DNA of 64,000 bases. Source: Trichopria drosophilae (Eukaryota; Arthropoda; Insecta; Hymenoptera; Diapriidae). Below the pieces are notes generated by a model. It worked only from the letters and a program-made list of their open reading frames with translations, had not been told where the DNA came from and did no database searches. The stretch is from NCBI GenBank assembly GCA_030407085.1, contig CM059585.1, positions 65,521,501 through 65,585,500 on the forward strand, in the 5' to 3' direction. The translations under genes and the position numbers were made by a program. Below, one piece after another: positions 21,672 to 33,147 of the stretch. Numbering within the stretch: the first letter of the stretch is position 1; every line of letters begins with the position of its first letter.

Positions 21672-22133
21672 GTTAAAACATAGAGGTGAATATTGACAGC
21701 TTGTAAAAACTGAATACTTTCTGCCGCATTTTGCCTACGGGCCGGTTTTTGGTTGCAGGATTGGTAAGCAATATGAATTACCAAGTGAAAGACCGTTTAA
21801 AAAGACACTATCTCCGACCGACCGAGGTGGAAAACGCGTAACCTACAAAACGACACGAGGGCCCTCGGCGCCAAGATACCGAAAACCCAAGATACTAGGT
21901 TGCCAAATCACAGCAGGGGTAAACGGTATACCAGACTGTACCGACTGTCATCGGGGGACAGGTGAGTCGAGAGTGGAAGAGTGGGGAGAGGGGTAAACGC
22001 GAGGAGACCGAGCCCAAAACAAAACGAGGGGCAAAGCCTGAATCGGAGAGGGGACCCCAGGCACGAACCAGGGGCAAAGGTAAAAGTCGAGATAAAAGAA
22101 AAGGGATTGGTGTATGGAGGAGAGAGAGAGAGA
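21672..22133. other. No gene recognised
   Basis: G/A-rich on the plus strand towards 22134, ending in a short (GA) run at about 22118-22134. Confidence 0.4.
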
Positions 22134-24260
22134 GATTAATTGATTAATTGTCTTTATTATTATGGCTTGAGGTGTTACCTCTTAGGCCAACCAATATAGA
22201 GCATACATATAGAAACTAAACTAAGCTTAATATAACAGGGCATAATACAAATATAAACAAAAAAACTAACTTAAATCTAAGACAAAAGGTGTAAGCAAGT
22301 AAATAGTTAATAACAATAAACGAGAGATATCAACATGAAGTACACGCATACCCGAAACGAAAATAATAAAAAATTTTAAAGGATTACACTGAGGTACGAG
22401 TTATAAAATAAGTGTTTAGTCTAGTTTTGAACAAATGAACATTACCACTTGCAAGGATTTCGATGGGAAGTTCATTCCATAACCGAGTCGAAGTGACAAC
22501 AAATGAATTGGAATAAGATTCCAGACGATGCGACGGTATGCGTAGTTGCTCCATAGAGCCGGGTCGAAGAGCCCTGGGTGAAGATTCTTCACGCCACTGG
22601 TAACGATCGTAGAGATATAGGGGAGTGTGGATCGTAATAATCTTATAGGCAGCGATACCAATGTAGTATAATCTATGCGATTTGGTAGTGAGCCAATTTA
22701 GTTTATTACGATATGGAGTAATACGTTCGTCGCGCCGTAGATTAAAGATGAAACGAATGCCCGCATTAAACATGCGTTCCATCCTGATCTTTTGAGTTAC
22801 ATTAATGTCATTGTAAACAGCGCAGCAGTAATCGAAATAGGGTAAAATAAATGTGGAAACAAGGGTTTTCCTAACATCAGATGGTAGTAGAGCCCTGTTG
22901 TTGCGTAATTTGCGTAGAGTGGGGAAAACTTTGTTGGACATTTGTATAAGATGGTACTTCCACGAGAGCGTCCCATCGAACACGAGACCCAAGTTCTTCA
23001 CCAATTTAACCCACGGTATGGCGGAATCATTAACAACAATCGGTGTTATCGAATCAATATTAAGGGAGTTTAGATAGGAAGCACTGGCAACAATTGATGC
23101 CTTAGTTTTTTCAAAGGTAAGACGAGATCATTGGTATTCGTCCTTTGGCAGAGACGAGTGACGTCCGATGTTACCTTTGCGATGGCAGTATCAAACTCTG
23201 AAACACGACATTTAAAGAAAATTTGTGTGTCGTCAGCGAAAATCATATGATCACAGTGATGGAGAGTCCCAGGTAGATCGTTAATAAAAACTGAAAACCG
23301 CAAGGGTCCTAATACAGAACCTTGGGGTACACCAGCACCGACTGGAAGCCACGACGATCTAGTGCCATCACACCACCGAATAGCTGTATCCGACAGATTA
23401 GGACTTTTTAGTTTCTGCAACAGAAGCCTGTGGCTAATGGTATCAAATGCACGGCTAAAGTCGAAAAGTACAACAATAGTGATTATGCGATTGTCTATCG
23501 CTTGCCTGCAATATTCGGATACATATAAAATTGCTGTTTGCGTGCCTTAACCCATGCGAAAACACGATTGGTGAGGATCAAACCAATCACTGTTATTCAG
23601 GATCCCAAGTAGTTGATTAAAAACAATACGTTCTAGTATTTTAGAGAGAGCAGGAACAATAGCGATAAGGCGGTAATGGGCAGGGGAAGCAGGGTTAGTA
23701 ATTTTGTTAATGGATATCATCAATAATTTTTTCCATTCAGCAGGAAAAATGGATAAATTAAGTGAGTCATTAAAGAGATGAACTAAGTGAGGGGCAATGA
23801 CTGGAAATGATTTGACGTAAAAACTAATAGGTATCGAGTCAGAGCCGCATGCTTCAGACTTAGCTTCGAACAACCGAGCAGCCACATCCTCGATGGTGAC
23901 ATTAACGAAGAAAATCTACTATCGTTAAAATCCCCGTGATAAAAGTCTTCATCAAAGTTTAGGTCGAAAAGATCAGTGTAAGGAGAAACGGAAGCCGTCT
24001 GAAAAGAGTTAAGTTCATATAAAGTACAACATAACGTTTTTAGAGATTTATTGGAAGCCACCAAATCAAGGCTGTGCAATTCCCTCCACACGGCTTGTGA
24101 GTCGGTGTAAAGGTGCCCTTAGGGGCGTGCTTATCAAAGGTTTCAAGTAAACGTTGACTGAGCGTATCGGTGAGTATGTTCACGTTATTCAGCAGAGAAA
24201 CAGAATTAAAAATATTCCAATCATAACTACTCAGGTCCCTATGCAAATTCGATACATCGA
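22134..24260 (-). pseudogene. CR1/Jockey-superfamily non-LTR retrotransposon, 5'-truncated and broken
   Basis: In minus-strand order: the end of an endonuclease domain (24040-24246, LSSYDWNIFNSVSLL); RT start (23547-23885, EACGSDSIPISFYVK, PAHYRLIAIVPALSKILERI); RT core (23070-23420, [20 protein letters not shown] and [13 protein letters not shown], with FADD as the catalytic motif). The C-terminal part (22384-23004) has NLGLVFDGTLSWKYHL, FNAGIRFIFNLRRDERITPY and TRLWNELPIEI. The last blocks are typical of CR1, L2 and Rex-like elements without RNase H. Frameshifts separate the pieces. The 3' end is followed by a short ATTAATTG-type repeat at 22134-22150, like the short tandem tails of CR1-type elements. 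No gag-like ORF is present. Confidence 0.82.
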
Positions 24261-24280
24261 ACGAGCGATAGTCTCTACAT

Positions 24281-24378
24281 GTGGGGAGACGTTAAAAATC
24301 AGAAAATAGGCGAAAAACACGCTTCAGCAATGCCAAATCCATTTTTCGCCTGTTTTCTGTTTTTTAACGTCTCCCCAC
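24281..24378. mobile_element. Hairpin MITE-like element, about 35-bp arms
   Basis: GTGGGGAGACGTTAAAAATC at 24281 pairs with TTTTTAACGTCTCCCCAC ending at 24378. The arms continue through CAGAAAATAGGCGAAAAA and its complement. It sits directly at the truncated 5' end of the preceding LINE. Confidence 0.8.
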
Positions 24379-24784
24379 GGACTCAATTTTTAACAAAACG
24401 AAACGTATGAGGGGGCGAATTTGTTTGTTTATATGACATTTCGCTAGCATTTTACGGAAATGAGTTAGACGCAAAAAACTGCAACAAAAATACATTTTTA
24501 CCCTTTTTAGGTCGATAACTGGCGAAATATACATTGCAGGTCACATGCTCTATAAGGTAAGTAGTAGCGCTATAAAAAATCTTCAAAATCAGTCATCATT
24601 CGTTAAAGTAACATTAAAACGAGCCGAGTTATTGCAAAAAAACTATTATTTTTTTTAAACTTCAATGGCTCGCCACTCAAATTCTGAGGTTCAGATCCGA
24701 TTTTGGTATGAAACTTTCTTGCTCAAACTGATGTTAGGCTTCACCCCCTGCAATATTATTCGGGAGTTCTGGGACATCCAGTAT
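24379..24784. other. No gene recognised
   Basis: AT-rich, with no recognised similarity. Confidence 0.4.
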
Positions 24785-25232
24785 ATGTACAGGGTGATTC
24801 AAAAGTCCCGGAACACCAAAATATTTCAGCGAGAGGACATTTTCCGGGAATATGTTTCAGACAAAAGTTGAAGGATGTTTCCCTGGCTATTTCATGGCGA
24901 CATTAAATTTGACCTTGAAGGTTATTTCAAGGTCAAGTTTGTTTTTTTAAATGGAAACCCCTATTTTTTCGCACGGATTCGGAAAGAGCACAAAATTTTA
25001 CGTCGGAATATGATATGGTCGATTTTTCCGGCAAGGTCATTTCAAGGTCAAATTGAAAAGTCCCAGAACTGCGAATTAACTCAGCAGGAGTGCATTTTTG
25101 GGGAAAATGTTTCAGACAAAAGTTGAAGGATTTTTCTCTGGCTATTTAATGGTACCATTGAATTTGACCTTGAAGGTTATTTCGAGGTCAAAGTAACTTT
25201 TTTTTAATGGAAAACCCTATTTATTCTCAAGT
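24785..25232 (+). repeat. Two-unit repeat with TCAAGGTCA half-sites
   Basis: Two units of about 240 bp share AAAAGTCCC, TGTTTCAGACAAAAGTTGAAGGAT, CTGGCTATTTAATGG-like text, TTTGACCTTGAAGGTTATTTC and a GGAAACCCCTATTTT-like block. The start, ACAGGGTGATTCAAAAGTCCC at about 24789, is a motif I associate with repeats in other insect genomes. The units end where the R4/Dong-type LINE begins. Confidence 0.75.
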
Positions 25233-25234
25233 AT

Positions 25235-26911
25235 AGGGAGAAGCTTTGTCATGACATCGGGCAAGCGTAGAACCATGTGTACACTGTTTCAATTGCAAAG
25301 AGGTGTCTATCAGGGTGATTCTCTGAGTCCTCTGCTCTTCTGCATCTCACTATTGTCTCTATCCGTTGCTCTCCGACAATCTTAAGGATACATGTGTGGG
25401 CCGCTTGGTGAACGTGTACATAAGATCACCCATTTATTCTATATGGATGATCTTAAATTATACGCATCAGGCGAGGATCAATTACATCGATCTCTGAACA
25501 TCGCCCTCACATACTCGGGAGATATAGCATGGAATTCGGATTGGACAAGGGTGCAGTCGTTCATTTGCACAGAGGAAGGTCAGACTCCATTAACAACGAT
25601 ATGGAGCTCGTCAACGTAAGTGTCATCCGCCACCTTAGCGCCGAGGAAGCCTATACACATACCTGGGAGTACTTCAGAGGCATGTCCAGGATGTGCAAAC
25701 TGCTAAAACGAACATCGTTAAGAAATACCGACGCCTTCTCCGTCAGATCTGGTCATCAGAATTGACGGGGAAAAATAAGGTTGCAGCCACGAATATGTTG
25801 GCCGTTTCACCAGTGCTCTTTAAATTTGGAGCACTTAAGTGGAATGTTGACGAGCTAAGGGGTTTTGACCGTTGCACACGGAAGATGATTTGTATGCAAC
25901 GCAGTTTGCATCCAAGATCTTGCGTGGAACGACTGTATTTGCCCCGAAAATTGGGAGGTCGTAGCCTTTTGAACTTGGAGTGTATGCATGTCAGATTAGT
26001 CTTCGAAATGGCTTGCGACGTGATTGATCGAACGGAGGATCCCCTGTTTATGCTAGTTCATCAGCATGAAATTCAGGGAAAGGGGCGGTTTTGTACAACG
26101 GGTTTTATCTTCGCATGCCAGGATGGGGTCGTCAATACCTTACCATACCGCCACACCATCTTACACCAGGCGGTGCAGAGTAAGCTTTGTAGATCGTGTA
26201 GATGTCATGTTGAGACACTAATGCATCACTTGGCAGCTTGTCCAAGATATGCAGTCTCAGGATATATTCAACGTCACAATGCGGCTCTCCGAGTGCTGTA
26301 TTATCATCTCCGCAGAACCTACGGTATTGATGCGACCCCAGTTTTGCCGTACGTCCCCACTGATATTGAATCCGTAGTCGGAAATGAGTCGTGCCGAATA
26401 TACTAGAATTACTCATTTCCGACGAGCAGGCAAATATCAGGCAATAAGCCTGAGATCGTCCATGTTGACTTCGATGACAAATCCATCTTCGTCATCGAGT
26501 TCTCTGCACCTGCAGAGACAAACATAGTCAGCAAAGAGGACGAAAAACGGATGAAATATCAGGAATTCCTATTCGAGATTCGCAAGCTGTATCGAGGATT
26601 CAAAATCAAGCTCGTCGTGTTAATAATTGGAGTGCTGGGAGGAATTAGACCAACTTTCCTCGAAAATATCAAAAGTATTCCGGCCTGCCAACAACATGCA
26701 AATTCCAAACCACTAACGCGATGGTAGAGGGAGTGGTTGTAGTTACCATCGACATGGCCCGGTACAGTCTGCAGCGGAAGGGATGGATATTGGAGCCACT
26801 TTTCTGCTGCAGACTGCACAAGTGGATTATGGAGGGCCAAGGAAGGTTAACCAATATCTTCAACCCCCTATGGTGCCTAACGCATTTCCCCCCTCCGTAA
26901 AAAAAAAAAAA
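25235..26911 (+). pseudogene. R4/Dong-type non-LTR retrotransposon, copy A
   Basis: A 5'-truncated element of the R2 superfamily, whose members carry a C-terminal restriction-like endonuclease. RT: QRGVYQGDSLSPLLFCISLL and LFYMDDLKLYASGE with YMDD intact. Then LYLPRKLGGRSLLNLECMH, the zinc motif CRSCRCHVETLMHHLAAC (CX2CX8HX4C), and the endonuclease signature NKPEIVHVDFDD...FVIEFSAP. Compared with copy B at 60905-63370, about 130 codons are deleted near 26093-26103. A frameshift lies near 25530-25690 and a stop follows SCRIY near 26403. Where copy B keeps the PD core (KPDIV), copy A reads KPEIV, so a catalytic Asp is lost. The 3' UTR holds a hairpin and the element ends in an A-run at 26899-26911. 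Confidence 0.85.
26762..26819 (+). other. 3' UTR stem-loop of R4/Dong-type copy A
   Basis: CAGTCTGCAGC pairs with GCTGCAGACTG around a loop of about 32 bases. The same 58-bp structure is present in copy B at 61055-61112. Confidence 0.8.
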
Positions 26912-28020
26912 TAGATTTATTGAAGCGCTATGAAAACGAAAGTTGCTTTTAACTACGGGAAAAACATACGGACATACAATTTTGGAGCAGTTACATAGAA
27001 AAAACTAGCACATACATTAACATTTAATATTATGCTACAAGACCAATGCAACAGACGATAAAATAAACGATGTAATAAAGGTATTTAATAAATAGTAGGA
27101 AATTTAATGCTGTGGTTCACATTCACAATCACTTTTGTTCCTATTTATTGCATGAATGGAGAAACAAGAAAAGATCCCTCTTGAAAACATCGACCGAAGT
27201 TCTGTTGCGCAAATCCAATGGCAGACGGTTCTATGAATTAAGTCCACATCTGGCGAATGACAGGCAAAGTTCAAGTTTGCAACTGGGTACCACCAGCATT
27301 AAGCTGTTTCTTTTACTAGTACAGAGGTCAGTATGTTCTCGAAAAGTTATCATACTTGTCCGATAATCAGGAAGCACATTTTAATAAGTGTGAAGACCAA
27401 AGAGGCCAGAAAGTATTGCCTACGATCACAGGGAGGTAGCCAGTTTAGCTGATGAAATAAGGGAGAGATGTGAGCCCGCTTCCTTCCTGGTGCCAAAAAT
27501 GTAATGTACGCAGGAGTTTAGACCTCTTTGAAGTAAGGACTCGTACTCATTAGTAACATTTCTCATGGCTACACCACAATAATCAAAGGCAGGAAAGATT
27601 ATTGAAGTGATCGGCTGGATTCATGTGTTGGTTGGAAGTATATGTCTGGCAAGTGTCAAGTGATGTAAAAAAAGGTATGATAGACTTTTCTACCCATCTT
27701 GCGTGCTTCTGCCCCCCAGGAAAGATCAGATTTGATAGTCTTCCCTAGGTAAACAACTTCATCAACTAAAACAATAATAGTGACTTTCACACTGATTTTG
27801 TGAAGACCCTCAGGGTCCAACTTATTGACTTGCTTAGAAGTTCCTGAAATGATGGCTTTAGTTTTTTTACCGTTAAGGACGAGGCCCAAATCTTCTGCCT
27901 ATCTGACAATTCTTTTTATGTCTTCATTTATCAATAATATGGCATTATTTAATTGTGAAGGTTTACAGGAAAGTGATATTTGAATATCATCCCCGTATAT
28001 GTTGCAGAAAGCCAGTGTAT
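26912..28020 (-). pseudogene. CR1/Jockey-type LINE 3' fragment
   Basis: The minus strand from about 28010 shows IYGDDIQISLSCKPSQ, where the RT YxDD motif reads YGDD, then INEDIKRIV. It continues with LGLVLNGKKTKAIISG, VVYLGKTIKSDLSWGAEARK (27656-27889) and, after several shifts and stops, LPLDLRNRTSVDVFKRDLF ending near 27140. The 3' end carries AATAAA near 26915-26925 and abuts the A-run of R4/Dong copy A, so two LINE 3' ends meet tail to tail. It is 5'-truncated inside the RT and dead. Confidence 0.75.
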
Positions 28021-28396
28021 ACTAGACCTATAGACCTATATAACTAGACCTAGGTTAGGACTTACCTAATTTTTTGTTGCCCGAGGGACGGTACAAGAGT
28101 GCTGTCCTCGAAACAGTTTAAAATGTTGGTTTGGGACAATCCTCGAAACTGCCATTATTTCACAAAATTTGTCCCCAAAGCAACCTCTGTACATATTTAT
28201 AGGTATATATCACCAGCCACATACAATTAGAGAAGTAAATAATTAATATACTATTCATCGCAATATGTGACACATTTCAAGAAGGTAGTGCTTACAACGA
28301 GCCGACCGAGATCAGTAGCTGTCCCCAATTCGCAAATTCGAACGGCAATGCTTTGTTTCCCAATTTTCGAAGCCCAAGAATTTAATAGAAAAACTT
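28021..28396. other. No gene recognised
   Basis: Nothing identifiable apart from a short repeated CTAGACCTA near 28023-28050. Confidence 0.4.
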
Positions 28397-28475
28397 GCAC
28401 GAACAAGAATTAGAACTCAGGACCTAAGGAGCACTACTTTAGAAGGTTGACTGCCTAATCATACTCAGCGAGTGG
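28397..28475 (-). repeat. Possible tRNA-derived SINE head
   Basis: On the minus strand, GCTGAGTATGATTAGGCAG resembles an A box and AGGTCCTGAGTTCTAATTC resembles a B box (GGTTCGANTCC), about 45 bp apart. These are the spacing and order of an RNA polymerase III promoter from a tRNA. The sequence cannot fold as a good tRNA and lacks CCA context, so a decayed SINE is more likely than a tRNA gene. Confidence 0.4.
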
Positions 28476-30984
28476 CTTAATTTAAATTTATATCTAGATT
28501 CATAATTCATGATGTCATAGTATTGGTGACTCATTCAACGTGTCTCAATGACAGCTTCCCAATCGGAACCCCCAATCCCTCAGTACACTTGTTCTTTGGG
28601 TGAACGGTGAACCAAACTCGCAAGTGAACATTCTGAAATGAAACGATTGAAACCTCTGTTTCGTTATTATTATTACAATTCCAATAAAGGTAAAAAACTT
28701 CGGAAAACAAAACGAACGAATACTGCTGGATTTAAAGGAACTCGTTAATTGAGTCTAATTATGAAGAAGATGGTAGAATATTAAAACAGTATTATGATGG
28801 GTATGAAAAGGATTGGCTATAATTCCACTGGTATTAAGTGAACTTTCATTAATCAATAAAGATTTACATACAATAAAAGAGTTGATGAATAAACTTCAAG
28901 CTCCCAACGAATTAATTTTCAACGACCATACAATCGACGTCATCTTTAGAAGCCTACATGTAAGAATTTCAAGAGTAAACAATCTTATTATTTAAAAAAA
29001 AAAATCAGTGTAATACATCTAAGTAATATAATCAATTATAGCTAAAGTTCATGTGGAAATATTACACGTAGTAAGATTCCCGCGACTTTATGTCTGGCTT
29101 ATCTAAGGTGCTTGGTAGCGCTACTTTTGTAATGGAAAGCGTGTATGAATGCCGGGATACGAAGCGTGACCTTTTGGCCAATATAGCCTGAATTGAAACT
29201 TGCAACTTTTATTCTGTGATTTTTTTATTAGCAAATATCACAAAGGTGTTCCATGTAAATATATAGGTTTTGAAAGTTTTGAAAGTTTATTATTCTAATA
29301 AATCGAGTTTTTTAATATTGTCCATTTTATTCTAAATTTTTATAAATTATCAAATTTGAAAAAACTTGAATAAACGGATGTTACAGGCTACTTATGCGCC
29401 TGTGCTCTAGGATAGCCATATTTCTTTCCGTGTGAATGTGCAATCTCCCAAAGTTCCAACAAATGGAATCGTACCAATTATTCTAATAAATTGAGATCAG
29501 TAATACTAACATTTTTTAAATTGACAGTACAATTTTTCAAATCTAGAATTATCAATTGAAACTAAAATCGAGAATTGCATCTATCATACACATCTATAAA
29601 TCACAGGTTTTAGATAGATTGAATAATTAAATATTTTTTCGAAATGATTAAAAACTTTGATTGAAACAGATTTTTATTGATGGTTTTGTTCTCAGTACTC
29701 TAATCGTTTCGCATATCGAGATCCAGAACTTCTGCTTTTCAAATTTGTTGATAACTTTATTTGTATTTTGAGTTAATATAAGTTGAGTACTTAGTAATAT
29801 TTGTAACAGTTCTAATAGTGCAATTCAATAAAATTAAAAAATCAGAACAATATTGCTATAGATAAAAAAACCAACTAATCAGTACTACTACAAAAGGTTC
29901 TATAATAGTTATTAATTACTTTAGATTTTAAATATATATAAATATTGACTTTGATTTGTGTGTACCAAATAAATATTTTGTAATTTCTTAATTAATAGGT
30001 CGACACAAATGTGGTTAATATATATATATATATTATTTGTTAATGTCATGACTAGTATCACTAGAAATCAACCAAAATACGTATGTTAATACGATTTACT
30101 GGGGGGGGACACGTGTCAGCCATAAAGCATGAATATACATGTTATTTGGAGAACTTACATTGAAAACGCAGCAAAAGTTTCAACCTATTGTTTTCATTAT
30201 TTATATTGCCTGTAATTGTGAATGTATTTTGTCTTCACTAACCCTGTTCTAGATAATGTATTGATAAATGCAAAATTGTGCAAAATAACTGGGTACTTAT
30301 GAAGTTAATGAAAACTACTTTGAAACTTATCAAAGTATATTATGCTGTAAATGCATTTGATTATAAAAATTATTTTTATTTGTATAATATACTTTTAATA
30401 TGTTGAAAGTATGTTAAAAACTTTAAAATTATGTTTGGTGATCTAAATATTCAATGTAAGAATATGTAGAAGTGCTTGTATTGGCAATACAAGTAATGAA
30501 CAAACTTACATGCTCTATAAAAATCGAAATCTAAAGTAATTAAATTTACACTGTGTTATAAATTTCAGACATATAAGATCAAAACACTATATTTAAGTTC
30601 CGAATTGAGTCATAAACACCAACGAATATACATAGAAGCATATGTACTGACACTCATGAGTAAATACGCATATTAGAACTCTACCACATGGTGACACACT
30701 CGTGTACATACGCATGGTAGAAGTAGAATGGTACAGCAATGGAGGAATAAGCCCGGAGAGGATAACCGATATGAACCAATCGGAAGTGGCCTAAGTGAAA
30801 AAGGCCACACTCAAAGAAATATTCTGTATCCCAGAGCCAGGGGGTGACACTGCTGCTATATTCCCTATGGTATGTCGGTTCTCTTCGCGACCACCCACTT
30901 ATCTCCAAACTTCATGTATCCAGATAGCGCTTGCAGTCATGTGCTCGGTGAGCTTTGGCGTGATAATCGTAACACGCCCTTTTA
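28476..30984. other. Long AT-rich region, no gene supported
   Basis: A plus-strand frame at about 28813-28995 (LHTIKELMNKLQAPNELIF) contains GTAAGA after SLH and could be a decayed exon, but has no recognised relative. 30681-30908 (minus) is open without motifs. A (TA)n run lies near 30018-30036 and a G run near 30102. Otherwise nothing. Confidence 0.4.
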
Positions 30985-31805
30985 ACTAATATACGTGCAC
31001 TAGGTGCTTACAATCGCCGATACGTGGTCTAGGTATCGAACGCCGTGGTTCTTCATCACTTTAACTAAAATACGTCCTCCAGGTGTTTAGGGGTCACCGA
31101 TTACGGGGTCTAGATATCGCGCACCGTAGTTTGTCAACTCTTCGACTAAAATACGTGCACCAGGTTTTTAGGGTCGTCGATTACGGGGTCTAGGTGTCGC
31201 GTTCCGTAGATTTTCATTTTTATAACTAAAAAACGTGCCCCCGGTGTTTGGAGTTGCCGATCATGTAATCTAGGTATCCACTTGGTGTTAACCAACGATG
31301 ACCTTGAGGTCAAAGTTGAAGGTCATTTCAAGGTCAAATCAAAATATGTTCAAATTTGAAGAAAAATAAGCAAAATTGATTTGACCTTGAAATGACCTTC
31401 AACTTTGACCTCAAGGTCATCGTTGGTTAACTCGAAGTCAATACCTAGACCACTTGATCGTCGACCCCAAACTCCTGGTGCATATTTTTAGTTGAAAAGA
31501 TGAAAAACTACGGAGCGCGATTCCTAGACACCGTAATCGCCGACCTTGAATACCTGGTGCACGTATTTCAGCTAGAATCATGAAACACTATGGAGCTCGA
31601 TACCTAGACCCCTTCATCGGCGACCCGGAACACCTGGTGTACGTATTTCAGGTAGAATCGTGAAAAACTATGCAGCGCGATACCTAGACCCCGTAATCAG
31701 CGAACTTAAACATCTGGTGCACGTATTTTAGTTAAAATGGGGAAAAACTACTGAGAGCGATACCTAGTCCCCGTAATCGGTCATCCTAAAGACCTGGAGC
31801 AAATA
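30985..31805. mobile_element. Foldback element made of 80-bp units around a perfect palindrome
   Basis: On the left, ATACGTGCAC-type motifs start at 30991, 31070, 31151 and 31231, a period of 79-81 bp. On the right the reverse complement (GTGCACGTATTT) recurs near 31477, 31557, 31637, 31717 and 31797, again 80 bp apart. Units contain CGATTACGGGGTCTAGGTATCGCG-like text. Left and right arrays are inverted about the hairpin at 31288-31430. This resembles Drosophila FB-type foldback design (tandem repeats in the arms, short core). No coding capacity. Confidence 0.88.
31288..31430. repeat. Perfect 55-bp inverted repeat with nuclear-receptor-like half-sites
   Basis: 31288-31342 is an exact reverse complement of 31376-31430, with a 33-bp loop. 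Each arm holds TGACCTTGAGGTCA, GAAGGTCA and TCAAGGTCA. The last is the consensus half-site of the FTZ-F1/ERR class of receptors. Confidence 0.92.
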
Positions 31806-32934
31806 TGTATTTTGCCAATCCGATTCAAAACTGCGAATCGTCATATCTCGAGACCGTAATCAGGAAAACATCTGTGCGTTGGTTGCCAAGCACATGTATA
31901 GTAGCGCCATCTAGTGATCGCAAATCCCGGGGGTCACAACGTGAACGTTATGAACGAAACAGTTTCACCCCCCTGCCCAGAGCCGAAAGAGTACGGTCTT
32001 CTCAGACGCATTTCGCTCCGGGAACAAAGGCTTTTGCGGCCTCTTTCTACCAACGCGCCCTGTGATTGGCTACGAGTTTTTCGTGCCTGAAGCATACAAT
32101 GGTGAGTCACGTAGATGTGCGGATAAGGAAACCTAAGTTAAATCTGCACACCTCCTGATTGGCCGCTATCAATATAACGCCGCTTGCTATTGGCTGCGAA
32201 AGTTAGTCAGCCGAAGAAAATTATACCAACGAATATAGACACATATAGAAGCGCAGATCTCATGTTACAGAATTGTCAAGTATCTGGCAAATATGAAACC
32301 ACTAGTTTGTTTGCCAACTGTATAGAGGCGCTGATCGCAATTTTCCGTCCCTGTCTTTCTAAGGACGGTGCGCTCGGATCCACTATTTCCTCACCGCTCA
32401 TCGAGCGCTTTTTACTCCGTCTGTCTAATGGGGTAAACGTATCGGAACCTTTCTTTCCTCCCCTCTCATCGACAGTTCTTTTTCCTCCGTCTATCTAATG
32501 CGGCAAACGTATCTCATCCTCTTCGTCCTCACTTGGTATATATTTTTTTTAAATTCAAGAGAGAATAATATTCGATACGTGTTTTTTTATTTTTATATGA
32601 ATGGCAAAGTTTTCGAGTTATGATTTTTCGAAAATTTGACCACGAAAATACCGACCCTTTTTCAATTGTTTATAATTCAGAAAGTATTCAAGTTATGAAA
32701 TTTTTGTACAGAGATTAAATTTTTGGTTTTTCTTCAACTTTTAAGTAATCATATAAGAAAAACGATTGTTTTTTTTTTTATACAAAAAATAATAGTTTAT
32801 ACATAAAAAAAATAATTTTTTCTCACATTTGAGCACGATTAAAAGTGATTTTTCTTTTTTTTACACAAATTTGGTAGTGTTACGAATACAATGCCGAAGG
32901 CTTCGTAATACGCCGACGAATGGTTTTGTTGGAA
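31806..32934. other. Promoter-like region and short tandem duplication, no gene
   Basis: TAGCGCCATCTAGTGA lies at 31902-31917. Three ATTGG (inverted CCAAT) boxes lie near 32064, 32158 and 32189. A two-copy repeat of about 71 bp carrying CGTCT(G/A)TCTAATG(G/C)GG(T/C)AAACGTAT lies near 32388-32520. From 32540 on, the sequence is AT-rich with T runs. Confidence 0.5.
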
Positions 32935-33147
32935 TTAATTTTTTAACAATTTCTGTGTACAAGCTCCACTCAGCGCTGCAGTAGGATTGTTTTTAACAAC
33001 TCGGTAATCAGCCATTCTTTTCCCACAAGAAGAACACATAAGATCATTAGACTCTAAAAAATTACATTTTGCCAGACTTGAACAAGATATGCGGTGTAAA
33101 CTTTCCGTTTTGTTATGGTTCTTTTCGTTGAAAGGTTTGCAGCACAT
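32935..33147 (-). CDS. Small Cys-rich ORF, N-terminal domain of a repeat-borne protein family (tentative)
   Basis: From an ATG at 33147-33145 the frame reads MCCKPFNEKNHNKTESLHRI, then LMCSSCGKRMADYR, and stops at 32935. A CCxPF..K.H start followed some 35-40 residues later by CxxCGKR/CRKK is a short N-terminal domain I associate with multicopy insect and cnidarian proteins of unknown function. No following domain is present, and the frame ends shortly after. It could be a first exon or a remnant. An in-frame upstream ATG exists at 33205, but MCC fits the family start better. Confidence 0.4.
   Translation of the reverse strand: MCCKPFNEKNHNKTESLHRISCSSLAKCNFLESNDLMCSSCGKRMADYRVVKNNPTAALSGACTQKLLKN

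Noticed and set aside
28397..28475. A tRNA gene
   Set aside because: A and B boxes are degenerate and the sequence does not form a sound cloverleaf; kept only as a possible SINE head.
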